A DNA stretch of 64,000 nt, taken from positions 344,078,183-344,142,182 of the forward strand of contig NC_135497.1 of NCBI RefSeq assembly GCF_052857255.1. The letters are read 5' to 3'. A model generated the notes under the pieces. It saw only the letters and a list, made by a program, of their open reading frames with translations. It had not been told where the DNA came from and searched no databases. This DNA is from Amblyomma americanum (taxonomy: Eukaryota > Arthropoda > Arachnida > Ixodida > Ixodidae). A program made the translations under genes and the position numbers. Of the stretch, positions 34,851-48,074 are shown in pieces (within the stretch, counting starts at the first letter, position 1; each line of letters starts with the position of its first letter).

Positions 34851-35754
34851 TTGATTCAGCTTCTCAAGCTACCTGGCTCTAGCTGCCAGTGGCAGCGCAT
34901 ATTTATCGGTGCTAAATAATCCTACGGCCGATGGAAGATCATTCGCTACACACCACCTGAGAGAGTCGTCTGGAAGTTACAGGACACACAGAGTGATAGA
35001 TTGTTTCTGCCCAGACGGCGACAGCTGCCTCCAATAATGTTCGCGGTTCCTGCGGCAGCTCTCGTTTGGTGATAACTAAATTTTCCGGCGTACAGGTTTG
35101 ACCGAAAATAAAACGGAGCGAGACAACAGAGAACAGCGGTAATCGTGGCGAGCTCTAGCAGCGGACGCACACGCATACAGCACGGGCGCACATTTCATAT
35201 CAAGCTCATGCTGTCATACTTTTGATGATCACCTTATCAGCGCTGCAGGCGAGGCAGCCCAGTTTTTACACGTACGAGTGCTGCGTTTTACTTTTGGTGT
35301 GTTCCTGTATTCATATCAGACAGTGCATAAAGTGAGCATTTTTCGGCGATTCCGCAGCTGTAGACTTTCTGGCTCAGAGCTTTATGCGAAGCATTCTGTA
35401 GCTCCGAAGGAGATTCACATAACAAAGTCGAGTACTAAGCCTTGACGCTGGAGCAGCACGAACTTATTAATCCCCTCACTGACTCCAGAGAACGCTAAAG
35501 CAGCACTTCTGCGCTGGACGAACGAAAATAGGAAACCAGAAATCTTCATCCCTAAAGGTTCATTTCGCGGAATTTGAAAGTTTCTATTCATTGAAAATGA
35601 AAACATTTACGAGAATAATCACGGGATAGAAACGTTTGAAGTATTTTGAGGCTTTAACCTGGGTGTTACTAGTTGGCAACATGCTGCTAATTCACTCTTT
35701 GAAAGAAAGTAGATAACGGATAGCTTTATAATTCTATTCTACTCAGGTACTCCA

Positions 35755-35940
35755 CAATTCAAAATACACGTCTTTTAAATAGCAATAAAAATTTCCGCAA
35801 TAAAACAGCCCAAAGCACCGCCTTCACCAGCAAGGCCGGTCCAGGAAACATGAAAAACTGCGTGTTAACGAACCTAGCGCCACCTCGGTAGCGAAAAAAA
35901 AAAGTGTATTACAGCAGATGCACAGTTTCGGTTATAGTGG
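35755..35940. repeat. Dispersed repeat, unit 2
   Basis: Carries ATAGCAATAAAAATTTCCGC, AAAGCACCGCCTTCACCAGC and an A-rich run followed by GTGTATTACAGCAGATG, matching unit 1 in order. A shorter related motif occurs at 16925-17075 and 59965-60130. Confidence 0.5.
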
Positions 35941-35944
35941 TTGC

Positions 35945-37825
35945 ATTCAGTACAAAATCCGTCTCTGGAGGCCACGTTGCATTATTTCCAACGTTTCACG
36001 GCCACAGCTTCGTGTGCAAAATGGCTCCGGCTATGACAACAAATGGGGTGAAATGTGGCAGCACATTTATATCTGCAAGAAACCACCCGTGATTGTCCAT
36101 CACACCTGTCCAATCATCAGTTGAAACAGCTGCTTGTAAGCCAGAGGACACTGTTAGCGGTCGACGAGCGTTCCTCCTAAGAAAGCAGATTAGTGTCGCG
36201 TTGTTGTGCACGCGCTGCCGCGGTGGCTGCAGCCCGATGAAGATCAACGCTACAGGGTAGATGTGGAGTGGTAACGCCGCTTGCTTACCAGCCTATCTTT
36301 CCAAAAAATAGCACCTCATGCTGCGGAGCCAGCCCATATTCGATGCATGAGGCGAACTAAAGAATTGCGTCATAACTAAATGAATTCCTGTGACGTCATA
36401 ACCATCTCTTTTCTGGCCGTAAAAAAAATTTCCAACGCCGCGAGGTTCGTAGAGACACGGAAGACAAACGAGAAGTAAGAGGAAGTTACAAGTGCAGACT
36501 ATACACGCCATTTTTCGGTCGTCAGTGGCTCTTGAGTCTTTTTCCTTTGCTCTCGACTCGTGCCACGCGCTGAATTCCACGATGTTAACGTTCGAAAAGG
36601 GCGAGCCATTTGTCTTAATTCTCCAGAGGTATATTTCAGATATATTCATAGCTTTTTGCTGGCAAGCTGTTTTTCTGCTCTCAAGTTTGCTGCCAATGCA
36701 TTGTGACAGCAATGCACCTATTTATCAAACCCTATTTATTCGTTGAAAATCACAACACGAACTCAGGCTTTGAATAGAGAAGAAATTAGAAGCTCGTGAA
36801 AAAGCCCGTGAGATAAGTTGTATGCGCAGAAGAAAAGCTAGTTGAATGAGGTGATTAAATGAAGTAAAAGAAATATTACAACTTCATACGTGAGGCTGAA
36901 GCGCCACAGATCACCAAAATTTCATTTTTCAGTGCACTAGTCCTACCTTACGACTTAATCTTAATATTAGCAATACGTTTCTTTACTAATCAGGCGGTTC
37001 CGTGAAGGTGCCAAGAATTTCCAGGGACTGCAAAAAATCAAAGCAAATAAAAAGGACCGTAAACACAAGGCTAAAATATACCGGGAGATTTACCCGAAGG
37101 AGTTCTACAATGTTTGAAAGCAGACTTTTTGAGTTAGGAGAGCACTTGGTTTGGCGCATCAGAATACAACCAAGATGAGCGAACTAGCAGATTTCGTAAC
37201 TAATACTCACTCTTATCCTCTTTAGTTACTGAGAAGCGCGTCTCTCACACTAACAAATATCCATATATCTCTTAAGAAATTTGAAAACGCAGCTTGGCTC
37301 TGCGCTATAGTCCAAAACATTTTTCTTCCATTGCGCCAAATTACATGCGCTTTCTAAAAGCTTCCAGCCGAAGGTACACGTCCAGCCAGGGCACGTAACT
37401 CTTGCATAATGACAAAGTTTAGTGAGTGACAACCCCGATTGCGTCTGTGCTTTTCAGGATTTGTAAGGTATGCCCTAGTGGGCAACGTGAGAGGAAATGC
37501 GTTTCCGTAATTCTAAAACTGGTATTAATATTAAAGTCAATAAAACGCCTCTCAGTAAACACGAAGACTAACGAGAAGTAAGTTAGCTGTTCAATATTAG
37601 TTCACTAGCCTACATGTTACCGCCTCTTACCGCTATTCTCAAGAGCTCCACTACTAAGAGTGCCAGGCCAAAAAATGGGCGGTTCCAAGCGAAAAAGCCT
37701 TGTTTTGAAAACTGGATATAATCTTCGGTGCAACACTCACCATGTGGCAGCCTTCATTTCCTCAAAATTTTTAATTACGTTTTTAAAGGTGCTTTAATTT
37801 ATTTTGGCTTCCAGTGTTCACGTGT
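35945..37825. other. Unassigned interval
   Basis: No element or domain seen. The 139-aa minus-strand frame at 36293-36712 has no recognisable motif and is probably chance. Confidence 0.4.
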
Positions 37826-37838
37826 TCTGACAAAATGA

Positions 37839-38079
37839 TTGGTTTGGTTTATGGGGAGTTTAACGTCCCAAAGCGACTCATGCTATTAGAGACGCCGTAG
37901 TGAAGGGCTCCGGAAATTTCAACCACCTGGGTTTCTTTAACGTGCACCGACATCACACAGTACACGGGCCTCTAAATTTTCGCCTCCATCGAAACTCGAC
38001 CACCGCGACCGGGATCGAACCCGCTTCTTTCGGGCCAGCATCCGAGCGCCGTAACCACTCAGCCACCACGGCGCCATTT
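37839..38079 (-). repeat. tRNA-derived SINE with 11-bp target duplication
   Basis: Flanked by the exact duplication TGACAAAATGA (37828-37838 and 38080-38090). On the minus strand the head starts at the right with box A TGGCTGAGTGG and box B GGTTCGATCCC, both near consensus; the body contains ACGTTAAAGAAACCCAGG and the tail at the left end reads as AAACC repeats. This is the clearest of the four copies of this SINE family in the window. Confidence 0.9.
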
Positions 38080-38774
38080 TGACAAAATGAGGCTTATATG
38101 TGTTAAATTTGCAGTTTAAGCGCAGCTAGTCTTCGAACAAAGCAATCAAAAATGTCAAATATATTCGGCTCTATTATTTGCAGCACTTACGAAGTCAATC
38201 GTTCGATTCAGTTTCGGACCAAAGATAACTGGCGTACTAAGCAGCACTGACTGAACAGTATATAATGTACATACATATACGCGCACATTGCCAGTTAGGT
38301 TTATCTCACCAGAGTAAGTTAAAAAGCGGAAGCACCAATACGACCGAATGAAGCCCGCAAAAAGTGTACCGTATGTATTACTTCGCTGCAAAATTGCGGC
38401 TTTGTCTGGAGGCTCCACTCGGCGTCCATAGCGTAACTTATTTGAGACAGCAATCTGTCACTGCATCTGTTCGTCGACATTCATCGCAGTCGACGTTCCT
38501 ATGAACTGAGTGTTTCCAGATCATATTTGGGTGTTATACGAAGAAAGCTGGGGCCTAATTTTACAAGCAGAGATCTTGTGCTTGAAAACGACATTGCGTT
38601 TCAGAAGTGCAAGAGACTCAGCATTCCAAAAGCTAGAGGTTACGACGCTTCGGGCGTCACCGCAAAGCCTGGACACTATCGGAGTCATGAAGGACCAACT
38701 CTTATTTGTCAATCGGCTTCACAAAGCGTAGTATGTATCTCAGTCTAACTGCATCCCTAGCAGCCAAATGATGG

Positions 38775-39160
38775 TTTCCATGGAAGCGAGAAATCTCTTA
38801 TCCTGGTGAATGTGAAGGACAAGCTCCCTCGTGAAAGATTTCCAGGTGTTGTGTATGAGACTGACTGCGCCGATTGCTCATCAATATATATCGGTGAAAC
38901 AAAGGACTTCAGGAGACGCCTGAGAGAGCACCAGAACGACGTCCTAAACAAGAAAGCAGCACCTAACGCCATCGCCGAGCACGTGCAAGAATCCGGCCCC
39001 GAGATTAACTGGGATCAAGTAAGGATATTGACAACTGAAAAGAACCCATGGCAGAAAATCTTCAAGCGCCGACCAATCGCTTAAAAAGGAGATGACGTTT
39101 CATCCCCGGCTTACGGGGGCCTTGTTCACAATGAAAGAAAGACAGGTATGTCGTGGCCCC
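38775..39160 (+). pseudogene. Penelope-like element: GIY-YIG endonuclease and 3' end fragment
   Basis: The frame carries NVKDKLPRERFPGVVYETDC, then CSSIYIGETKDFRRRLREHQ and AIAEHVQESGPEINWDQVRI, the GIY-YIG endonuclease that ends Penelope-like polyproteins (here VVY...YIGET). It cuts target DNA for insertion. The frame ends at a TAA at 39082-39084, followed by GACGTTTCATCCCCGGCTTA and GCCTTGTTCAC, a short hairpin-prone 3' end. The RT part is missing: nothing recognisable lies before about 38775, so the element is 5'-truncated. Confidence 0.85.
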
Positions 39161-39164
39161 TTGT

Positions 39165-42100
39165 CCAGCGCTCCTCTGGCGGCGGCTGACCTGCGGACAA
39201 GCTGGATGATACAGGCTTGCTGGCCCAGGTTGTCGCAGCTTAAGGTCTCCTCGCACTGCTCGTTTGCAGTGTGTGGCACTATTAACTTTTTGTGTGGTTT
39301 TTTCTGGCATTCCCAAAGTATATGTAGAGCATGGGGCTTGCTGCGCGCCAAGGGCCATAACTTTTATATTATGTGGGCCTGATGTTGTGCAAAATGTGAA
39401 AACTCTGATATGTGCTCGTTTGTATTCTCCTTCAGTCCGTGGCATCTGAGGAGGTCAATTTTTTGTGTGGCGGTGAAAAATGTCTTCTTCTAACCTAAGC
39501 TGTTCTAACCTGTCAACATATGATCCTTGGAGAGGTGTGCTGTAGGGATGGGGATCCGCAGGGTTTGTGAGAGCTAGGGTAGATCATTCTCTACCTTCTA
39601 CCTTCACGGCCAGCAGATTTGTACGCGCAATTTTTCCTTTCAACTTCCTTGCAGTTCAATTAACTCCCTTCGGCATCATCACACTGCCTTGGTCGTGGTG
39701 ATGCCGAAACACAAAAGCATCTGCTTTGCTCATGCATAACAAAGTGCAACTATGCTTAGCAAGGTGTAGGAAGGTGATAATGAGAGCTAAGGCCCCCGCT
39801 TCCCATTTCATTTATTATGTAAATCGCCACTCAATTTGTGATGCGGTGGAATTCGAAGTAACTGACGTTTGCTTGTCACGAATCTAGTTTTAAGCTGGAG
39901 TAAATCACCAGCAGCATTGTCAAAATTTCTTATGCTCCTTTCGTGGTCAATAAAAACAACCCAGACTGACTGTGCCCTGCCATGATTTCCGCCGCAGGAA
40001 ACAGGAGAGAAAATGCAAGCACTTGTTGTGAACACTGCAACAATTGTAAAACCAATCACATGGCAGCCCAGCTATTATTAGCACAAAAAAGATGGGAGTC
40101 ACTGCGCCACAGCCACTCTCGATGGCTGTGGCTCCCACACAAACACTGCCGAGGACCACTCCCTGTTTTCAGAGAACGTTCCCTGCCCTTCTCTAGTGCG
40201 AGCGAACGCTGAGCATGACTTATATTAAGTTAGGCAATTAGGTATAGGCTAGGCAATTGGTTGCAATTCGAAATTTGCAGCTGGCGGTTAATGACACGCA
40301 TATCTGTGTTTAGAATTTAGAAACCTCAGTTATCCGCGACGCTGTTCCTCGACGAAATTTGGCTACAGTGTGCCAATAGATAGAAGCTTTCGAAAACCAT
40401 GCAGGCAAAGGAACCTTCGCAACGCGCTATACTCAAAAAGCCAAATTATGTCGAGCCACAGCCTGAAGGGTAATTACCTTTTATAAATTATAAAAGCTGA
40501 TAAGGATATGATTAAGGACTGACAACAAATCTGTGATTCCCCCTAAGCTGCGCTCCTTACTCTAAAAGTTAATCAGTTAATTATTAAAATTAGTTAACCA
40601 GCTCGCTACATAAGACGTTTCACAGGATTTCCGCAGCCCACCAAAACTGGTAATACTATGCTAAAAAAGCAGTATTTTTAATGAAAAAACTTATTTTTGA
40701 GAATTACTTATTTCTTCGCTGAAACACCGTGCATTATACAAACAACAGATTCCACAACTGAAATCAGAAAAATTACTACGTCGAGAAAGTGTACAACACG
40801 GTATTTTTTTCAGGGGAATTTCCACGGCCCCTTTAGCTGACTGACGTAAAAATGATTCACATTCTGTTTCGCGAGAAAGATAGAGGAGGCGATGAGGCGA
40901 TGAAGTTCTGGTATGCATTATGTGAAAATGAAGTCCAAGGCACTGGTAGTTGTCTAAGATTTGTGTAGTTGTAAGGAAAAGACCGAACGAGACGGCGCTT
41001 GCTTTACCTCTTTAAGAAGATATGTTACAATACCTAGTGACTGCAAATTTCTCAAATTAAAATTAGAACTTTCCAGCAATCGCAAATTCCGCCACGTCCG
41101 GACACAAGTACACAATGCGCTGCATGAGGGCAAATTTGTTCCTTTTGTCATTTGAAAATTCTCGAAAATAACCTCTAGTGAACGCGACATACGAGCACCC
41201 TTTCAGCAAACCTCCGCGAAAAGAAAAATACAGAGAGGTTAATGAGTGTTACGTGGATATTGTTGTGAACTACAACTACATTTGCATACGAGTTGATGCA
41301 ATCGCAGGCTCTAGCGGACTGAATGTGGCAGCCAAGAGAAATCACGGCAAGCAACCCTGCTGAACGAAGAATGTCCAAAAAAGGTGAGCGATACAAGTAT
41401 AGCGCCCTTTTAACGTCTTCCATCGCCAGGAAATATTCTCTCAAATTGAATGTCTTAATATACAGCACGAAACATGTGTTCTGAAATGACCGCCAAAAAA
41501 TGTTCCCCCTGTACGACGATAACTGACGCTCCTATGAAGCTCAAGAAACTTTAGGTTTAATGAAGAACATGGATAAAGGAAGCAATATACTATTCATGGT
41601 ACATTAAGGTGTTCCAATCAGTATTTCAAGGTGCCACTTTTTTTACGCAGATGTAAGAACTGGCTGAAAAAAAGTCTTTGAAACTCTTTCTCAAGCAAGA
41701 AATGCTCTAAGCGGTGACAACACCGCCACATCATCTGAAGGCCTCAGCGATGAACTCTAACGCTGAACTCTCAAGAACGCTATGCGGCCTAAATTATTCA
41801 GGAGCCGTGCACTACTGCGCCCGTAATAGCAGATGTGTCGCTTCGAGGCGTTAAATCCCCATATTAACAACATTCTCTTTCGCGTAGTTTGAGGTCGGTG
41901 TAGAATCAGACCAAGTGGACTCAGCAATCTTTCAGCAGACGAAGATTATCCAAATTCAATCTTAACCGGTGTATGGCGAGTTCAAACATTTCCAAGTTTG
42001 TGGATTTCGAACTTGCGGAACGCATAGGAAGATTTTCGGTTCACCCGAGTAAAGTTAAAGACGGCAAAGAGTAGCGGAAGAAAATCTTAAGGATAGCAAA

Positions 42101-43835
42101 GAACAAGTTTTAGTCAGATTTGCACATTTGTGAACGAGCGATGGTCATTGCGAGGATTAGATGAAATCATTCTTCGCAGGCGTATGTTGCTTCGTCTCTT
42201 GGTACCAGCAGCGGACACCTAAAGCTGACACGGGATTGTCCGTATCAGATTGTAGGCGGATGCCGTCATCGAGAGTCGAACAAAGAAAGAAAACTGTATC
42301 CATAGTGAGAAGCAGCATAGATGCGGGGCTTTATGCTCCATAGACACCGCATGATATGTGGCTGGCTCATCTAAACCATGAAGTGGAAGAGAGAACCCCA
42401 TGGCCAAATGTCCTCATCTGCTGCTTATATAGATATCTGTATTGCGCACATACTCGTCTGGGCTTACCAACAGGGAACGAGACCGTGTGGATTTAGCAGA
42501 ACCAAGAGAGGTTCTCCTGGAATGCGTTGAATTTGTCGTCAGGAAAACAGTCCAAGAATGGTTCATACGGCGTGGAACAATTTTGCGCGCTGTGAGTCAC
42601 TTCAGTCTTTCTCTTTTCTCATTCTGAAGGCGGTAAACGGCACTTTGAAAGGGCTGAAAATGCAAATCTGAAAAAGCCGATAATCTTAACGTAAAATCCA
42701 TGCGAGATAAGGCTGGTCTTGAAGTCCATAAATGTTTGATTACTTCACCTGAGTAATCCTGCAGTACTTTAAGTTACCGAATAAATGGCTGCAGCTAGAA
42801 ATTATCACCAGGATGGCTAGATGAGTACATCTGTACAGGCAAGGCTGCCGATGTTGTTCCGCGCGCCTCCGCCTCGTAACGATAAAAATGGTGCGGCGGT
42901 TTTCTGCCCGGTGCTCACGTGCGGCTCGTCTGCCACTCGTCCCGATTGCATTGTCCTTTCGCTAACGGCAATCTTGGCTCTTGAGGTTACTAATTGCGGT
43001 GACTAATCCTAGACACGACGGGGAAAGCATTGATTAAATATTTGCCTACATAGCGGTAAAGTTACCAGACAGAAGGTACTTAATTTTGTCCTTGTGGTTC
43101 AAATTTTGCGCAGCTCTATTTGCAACAGGTCTGTTTTCTGAAAAACGACATTGGCAAAGATTTGTATCTCTATCTTTCAATCGGCGAGTATTGGAGCTGA
43201 AGGTTCGTTGTGTTTGTGCCACGGTTTATAATCTGCAGAAATATGAGCTTACTCTCTCTCGAGGTGATGAGGAGGCACTACACTTCGTGTTGCGTGCGAA
43301 ATCAATTTGCACGAGGATGTCACCGAACGTGGCGGTACATTCGTCAATAAAGATGACGTTTTTCACCTCTGAAAGTGATTTCCTTCATAGTCCCAGTGTG
43401 GGCACGTGCCTTTCGTTATTAGTAAACAATAACTTTGAGCCGACAGAAGCACTCAACTGTCTGTAATTTACTCATCATTTAATCAGTCCCTTCATTACGG
43501 GGAACTGAATAAAAATATATCGGCATTTGGTATAGTGGACTATTTGCGAATCATGATCTCTTTTTCAGCCTGTGAATGCACTAAGATGGAATTTGGTGTA
43601 GGCCAGTTGGTATGACGTGAAGAGCAACCGCCCTGTGTTGTCGCCTGCCTCAGTCCCGTCCTGTTTTGCGGTTTTGCTCTTCACGAATGCACTAAGCCTA
43701 CTTTCTGTTATTTCTATTATTATATGGCAATACTGTGAGCCTGGTTCCCAAACTCATACAGGAGTGGGTTGTATAGTTTCGTCCAAGCAGGCTGTGCTCG
43801 GTGATGCGACCTAAGGTGAAAAATCGCAATAACAA
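39165..43835. other. Long unassigned interval
   Basis: About 4.7 kb without a recognised element or gene. Two hairpins stand out: 39669-39708 (14-bp arms, one mismatch, arms TTCGGCATCATCAC and GTGGTGATGCCGAA) and 40106-40132 (10-bp perfect arms GCCACAGCCA and TGGCTGTGGC). Frames of up to 127 aa show no motif. Confidence 0.4.
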
Positions 43836-43839
43836 TTGA

Positions 43840-44610
43840 CAATAAACAAGAGCATTTCTAAATTGCTACAAACAACCAATAAAAGTTTTGTGAACACTTC
43901 AAGGGCATCAATGACTGAGCAAGCTCTCAATTTTTTACATAAACAATTGACCTGTAGCCACATTGATGCAATCACGTGGCAATCTAGTCCAGTCTTCGAT
44001 GGTCAACGGGAAAAATGAATATTTGAACTTCTTACAGCGGGATGGAAACAGTCTGATACATTTCTCGTGATTAGTCGTGCTCGAGTGATGACAAGGTGGT
44101 TTTCGATATGCGGCTTTATGTATGTTAATGCGATTGTGATACAGAAGGAATAGAAATTTCAAAGCAGGAATACGACGAAGATTAAACAGCGATTGGATGC
44201 CAGTTCGGATGCGCTGTCGCTTACGCTGTCATGACGCGAGTATTTCGAGTGGATGAAACAAAGGCCATGCGCTCTAATTTTTCTAGTTTATCAGCGAAAT
44301 ATGCCTGGAGGGGATTCCGAACGTGACTTGCATATCCCACGATGGTTCGTAAAAAAGATTTTTATGCTGTAAACTTGAAGTTAGATGGTGCTGTCGGAAG
44401 TTTTCTGCTCAGAAACTGTAATTGTCTGTGGGCACTGGTGCAGGTGTTAGTGACATGTACGTCCCATTTTAACTTACTCGTAAAAGTTACGACCCTGTAT
44501 TTGACTGTGTCTGCCTTGCTGATGTTAATTCAGTTGAAATAGTACGTGAAACAAGGTAAGAGATACGAATACATGATGGCACACATAGTTCTTGAAGAAA
44601 ACTAAAAAGG
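43840..44610 (-). pseudogene. LINE reverse transcriptase C-terminal fragment
   Basis: Minus-strand reading from 44480 gives TNTCTSAHRQLQFLSRKLPT, KSFLRTIVGYASHVRNPLQA and LEKLERMAFVSSTRNTR, and a frame at 43935-44162 ends FEFLFLLYHNRINIH... FFPLTIEDWTRLPRD: the thumb and tail of CR1/jockey-type LINE ORF2. Stops and shifts throughout. The right part (44474-44610) is shared with copy A of the duplication, the left part is not. Confidence 0.8.
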
Positions 44611-46905
44611 ACTGTTCAGTAGCTTTGGTAGTTGTATACATTCAGGGTAAAATAAAGTGCTGTGCTTATTACGACCGGCCCAACGAGAGAACTATTCCAA
44701 AATCAGCGTGCCCACTGTGGTGTCCCACTAAAGGGTAACCAAGCTCTAAGACAAGGCAGAGTGTTCTAGCCAACGGATACTAAGACAGGGTTGTTTAGAG
44801 TCACATGACCTAGCCTGCAGCATTTTATTCGTTCTCGAAGCTCATGCATTAGCAGAAACTTATAAGATACCTTTTTCATTGTTCACTTCAGATTGAATTA
44901 AGAAGTTGTAGGTCATCTTCAAGAAACGCTAGCTAAAATGTTGTTCCCCAAAGTACCATTTACGCAACTTTATTTACCGGCCTTGAAAGAAAGATGCCAC
45001 GTGAAAGCTGCTGGCGCGTATCTCTCGCACAGTGCACATGCAGAGCCCGATCAGTTACAGCCCTCAATATAAAAGCGACCTTTGTTTCCTTAGACGAACC
45101 TTCGGATGCTGAAGAAACACAGTGGTCTCGTGCAAGCTTTTATATCGTGCGAGTTATTAATAAAGGCCGGTAAAATATCTGTTTGATGTAAACGGCACCG
45201 TAGTGCAAACATTTTAGCAAGCCATATTTCAAAGAGATGAAGAAGTTGTGAACTCAGATAATGATGATGAAAAAAAATCTGTATGAACAGGTTGTTATTC
45301 ACACAAATAAAATAATGTAAGCTATTTTACCTTTACAGCACAATTAACTCAAGTGAAAGGAAAATACCCCAGACTAGGCAACGCTGCTTTCAAAACTCTT
45401 TAAATGGTTTCAATGAGCTAGCCACTTCAGTTTTAAAGCTTGATTACCTTTGTCTGGGGCACCCGGTATATATGTTTTACTCTTTTTCCTTGAAGAAATT
45501 TGCTCGTAAGATTTTCATACGCACTCAAAAATAGATGAAGTGAGCCGGCTTCGCACAGGCACAACAAATCCCAGAGGAAGTGGGTGCGAAACCAGTCTTT
45601 TTCTGCGGTGCGTGCATACACATGAAAAAGAAAAGTGCCTGAGCGCCGACGTTAGAATCATCAATCGTTACTGAATGAAAGCAGAACGCAAACGCACGAG
45701 AGATTCGCTTTTGTATTCTGTAAAATCTTCATCATGGGGCTTCCTCGAAGGAAGGTACTGGAAGTATTTAAGCACCGCCAGCAGGCACGAGCAATTATAT
45801 AATTAAAACACGGCTTAGATCATGCTGCGGAAAAGTGGGGAAGTTTAACAAACGCTCAGAAAGTAGAGAACGAATTACAGCATCCAACCCTCCGAGTATG
45901 AGGAGTGAGAGGCCCAACTGTTGAGCGGAATAATTAACTCTACGAGGTCTCCACGCCTGATTGATACTCTCAATGAAGTCACTTAGTACTGCAATCTAAC
46001 TTCACTGATCATACAAATTTTCAGTATAACCTATGCATGACTGGTAGGATTCGCGGCTTAAAGTACAGTCTGCGTCATTGTTTGGCTGCTATGCACTGCG
46101 AATTCAGTTGGAAAGGCAGGGAATTGCCGCACTGCGGAAACAAAGTTGAAGTTATCCTGTTTTCGAGCCGGCAGCTTGGTACACTTGTTTGGAAGTCACA
46201 CCTCCCAGTTAGTGGGATTCGGGAGCCATATTACCACCCGACGACTCAAAAGCATGGAGCAAGGGATAAAACGCCCGCTTAATCTGTGCCGGCAAGATTG
46301 CCCAAAGATGCCATACTGCCATTGCAGCAAAAGAACTAAGAAAAGGATGCACACAAATACGCCTAACCGCGCGAGTAAGATCGTAGAGATTTGAAGGGAA
46401 AAGAATAGGAGTCGGGGTGAAAGAATGAGGGCACGAGGCACGCAGAAGAGCAACCATGCGTAACCATATAGACGCATGAACGCGGCAACCGACGAGAGGA
46501 GAGCTATGTGGCGTTTGCTAGTTTTGGTAAGCGACTGTCATGAAGACAGGTCTCTGGAGAAGGAGAGGAGAGGGTAGAAGCGAACAGCTATGTTTGTCTC
46601 ATTGGAGAACTGTACTAGAAGTGAACGGCGACAGGTGTGCGAGGGCCTTTGGTTAAATGGTGCCACTCCAGGTTTGCACCAAGGAGACCCACTTTTTCCG
46701 CAGCATCGGAGGGGATTAACAGGCGCAGTAGAGGCTGTAGAGAAGGATGGCCACGAGGGCACAAGTTTTCTACAATTACCGTACCCCAACAATCATAAAA
46801 AAGACTATTGCCCTCACCCCGAAGGCTGGAGTGGACGATGTTTGCTGCCCACACGCATCCGAACTCACGGAGAGGAGCTGAACTAGGTTGTATAGGTTTC
46901 GCAGG

Positions 46906-47994
46906 TGTTGTGCTCGTGCTTCCTTCCTGCTGTTAAGTTCGGCGAACTTGGACATGGGGAGGATTCCTTGAAAACCACCGCGAAGGTGAATGAGCCCTCT
47001 GGAAGAAACGTGGCAGCAGGAATGTCAGAAGCAGCGACGATAATGGCGTCCCCACTTGTTCGAACAGGTCATCAGACGACGAAGTACAAGATCAGTGTTG
47101 TCCTCCTCGGTCATGCTGGGGTTGAGCAATTGCCCTAGAGCTGCGCCTTCGACAGAGGTTCCACGTTCCGGTCATCAGAGGACGAAGTACATGGTCAGTG
47201 TTCTGCACTTCAGTCACGCTGGGGTTGAACAATTGCCCGAGAGCTGCGCCTTCGACAGAAGTTCCACGTTCCGGTCATCAGAGGACGAAGTACATGGTCA
47301 GTGTTGTGCCCTTCAGTCACGCTGGGGTTGAACAATTGCCCGAGAGCTGCGCCTTCGACAGAGGTTCCTACGTTCTGGTCATCAGAGGACGAAGTACATG
47401 GTCAGTGTTGTGCCCTTCAGTCACGCTGGGGTTGAACAATTGCCCGAAAGCTGCGCCTTCGGCAGAAGTTCCGCGTTCCGTTTATCGGTACAAGATCTTT
47501 CAACCCCTGCTGGGAGACAGCACGCATTCCTGGGTCACGCAGGCGCCTTCCTGTTTCACATGGGCGCAGTCCGGACCCACGTGCGCGCCCACCTGGAGGG
47601 CGCGTTGACGACAACGTGACCGCGTCCTGTTCCCTTTCCTTCGAGCGAGCTGCGAGAGAACATCAGGACCGCCCTGCCATGGGTGGTACCATCAGTGCAC
47701 TCGTGTGATTGGACATACTACTTCGAACTGTATTCCCCAGCTAGGGATCTGGGTAATACGAAGAGTATTTAACGAGCTGCTAGTTTGGTACCAGAGGAGA
47801 GCCCCCTTCTTGAGAGATACCCTTTGCTGGGAGAGACTCCCGACTGCTAAGAAGCTCTCTTTACAGAGAAGCACTCTCAAATGCCCTTACTTGTACGTTA
47901 TGTAAATAGACTTTGTATAAAGTTTTTCAAAGATTTCTTCCTCCGATCGTCCTCGTCTCTTCTCCGGCCCAGTTACGCTACCTGAATCCCAACA
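46906..47994 (+). repeat. 5' LTR of Gmr1-like copy 2
   Basis: Starts TGTTGTGCTCG and ends CCCAACA, two bases before the primer-binding site. Contains four tandem units of ~103 bp (47071-47483), where the 3' LTR has one. A TATTTAA box lies at about 47765. Confidence 0.9.
47071..47483 (+). repeat. Four ~103-bp tandem units inside the 5' LTR
   Basis: Unit starts (ATCAGAGGACGAAGTACATG or variant) at 47071, 47174, 47277 and 47381, ending at 47483: steps of 103, 103, 104, 103. Each holds CAGTCACGCTGGGGTTGAAC and GAGCTGCGCCTTCGACAGA. The 3' LTR and copy 1 have one unit. Confidence 0.93.
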
Positions 47995-47996
47995 AC

Positions 47997-48014
47997 TGGT
48001 GGCAGCGGTGGGAT
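47997..48014 (+). promoter_or_regulatory. Primer-binding site, leucine tRNA type
   Basis: TGGTGGCAGCGGTGGGAT lies two bases after the 5' LTR. Its complement is the 3' end of an animal tRNA-Leu (...ATCCCACCGCTGCCA plus CCA) as I recall it. It would prime minus-strand DNA synthesis. Confidence 0.8.
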
Positions 48015-48074
48015 GCTGCGTTCGCGTGCATGCGAGAGTCGGAGAAAAACCTTAAATTGCTGGAGCCATACATG

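Noticed and set aside
36293..36712. 139-aa minus-strand frame
   Set aside because: No recognisable domain or neighbours to support it, and overlapped by an 84-aa frame on the other strand.
39669..39708. Hairpin as a terminator or regulatory RNA
   Set aside because: An isolated 14-bp stem with no gene beside it; chance or a MITE remnant is as likely.
40106..40132. Perfect 10-bp-arm hairpin
   Set aside because: Short, isolated, and expected by chance in a window of this size.
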